In this document: piece by piece, positions 6,306 to 6,343 of the stretch
Numbering within the stretch: position 1 is the first letter of the stretch
Layout of the letters: every line of letters begins with the position of its first letter
From: Bacteroidota bacterium
GTDB taxonomy: Bacteria > Bacteroidota > Bacteroidia > Flavobacteriales > Crocinitomicaceae
Direction: 5' to 3'
Assembly (NCBI GenBank): GCA_029558435.1
Contig: JAKQEZ010000346.1
Location: 1-6,343, forward strand
DNA: 6,343 nucleotides
The notes under the pieces: model-generated
What the model saw: the letters and a program-made list of their open reading frames with translations, nothing else
What the model was told of the DNA's origin: nothing
Databases searched by the model: none
Made by a program: the position numbers and the translations under genes

Positions 6306-6343
6306 ATGAAAGGTAATGAATTTTCAGCAAACAAATTAACTAC
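6306..6343 (+). CDS. Possible 5' end of an unidentified gene, cut by the window edge
   Basis: An ATG at 6306 opens a frame of 12 full codons (MKGNEFSANKLT) that runs to the window end without a stop. It is preceded by strongly A/T-rich sequence, as is common at Bacteroidota gene starts, but no TAnnTTTG box or Shine-Dalgarno was found. The fragment is too short to assign to a family. If real, it diverges from the hsd operon and marks its right-hand neighbour. Confidence 0.35.
   Translation, partial: MKGNEFSANKLT

Overview
The window carries one complete two-gene Type I restriction-modification locus, read on the minus strand, with structured, non-coding G/T-rich spacers on both sides. A Bacteroidota host is the best guess. 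The grounds are a perfect TAnnTTTG promoter box upstream of the operon, A/T-rich start regions without a clear Shine-Dalgarno, moderate-to-low GC (about 40-48% in the conserved gene parts), and the general look of the proteins. This is an inference from style; no marker gene proves it.

Layout in transcription order (right to left): a promoter near 5806-5813; a 1046-residue HsdM-HsdS fusion (5789-2649) with a gamma-type N6-adenine methyltransferase followed by two target-recognition domains (TRDs); then a 793-residue HsdR (2665-284), an SF2 translocase with an N-terminal nuclease-like region and an EcoEI-type C-terminal domain. The genes overlap by 17 bp, so they are probably one transcript with the modification gene translated first. 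The TRD-encoding part is far more A/T-rich (about 25-35% GC in samples) than the methyltransferase core (about 48%), which fits exchange of specificity domains. The predicted nuclease motif of HsdR reads PD...E-N-N instead of PD...E-x-K, so its cleavage activity is uncertain.

The most unusual signal is in the spacers. Just downstream of hsdR (200-285) and upstream of the fusion gene (about 5878-5963) lie two same-strand elements of one design. Each has a 21-bp inverted-repeat stem (19 of 21 pairs match) broken by the same T.T / C:G / T.T mismatch motif, a 23-24 nt loop containing GGCTTGTGC, and GCGTTGGC 3-4 nt past the second arm. The stem sequences differ and the arms look swapped between copies, while pairing and mismatch pattern are kept. 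They bracket the operon and may be mobile, recombination-site-like or structured-RNA elements; no known family could be assigned.

The right end (6084-6343) holds a separate 19-bp bulged hairpin (6091-6148), a doubtful 31-codon minus-strand reading frame, and the first 12 codons of a possible plus-strand gene cut by the window edge. The left end (1-199) holds G/T-rich sequence and a weak promoter-like signal pointing out of the window. No tRNA, rRNA, CRISPR array, insertion-sequence transposase or other defence gene was seen.
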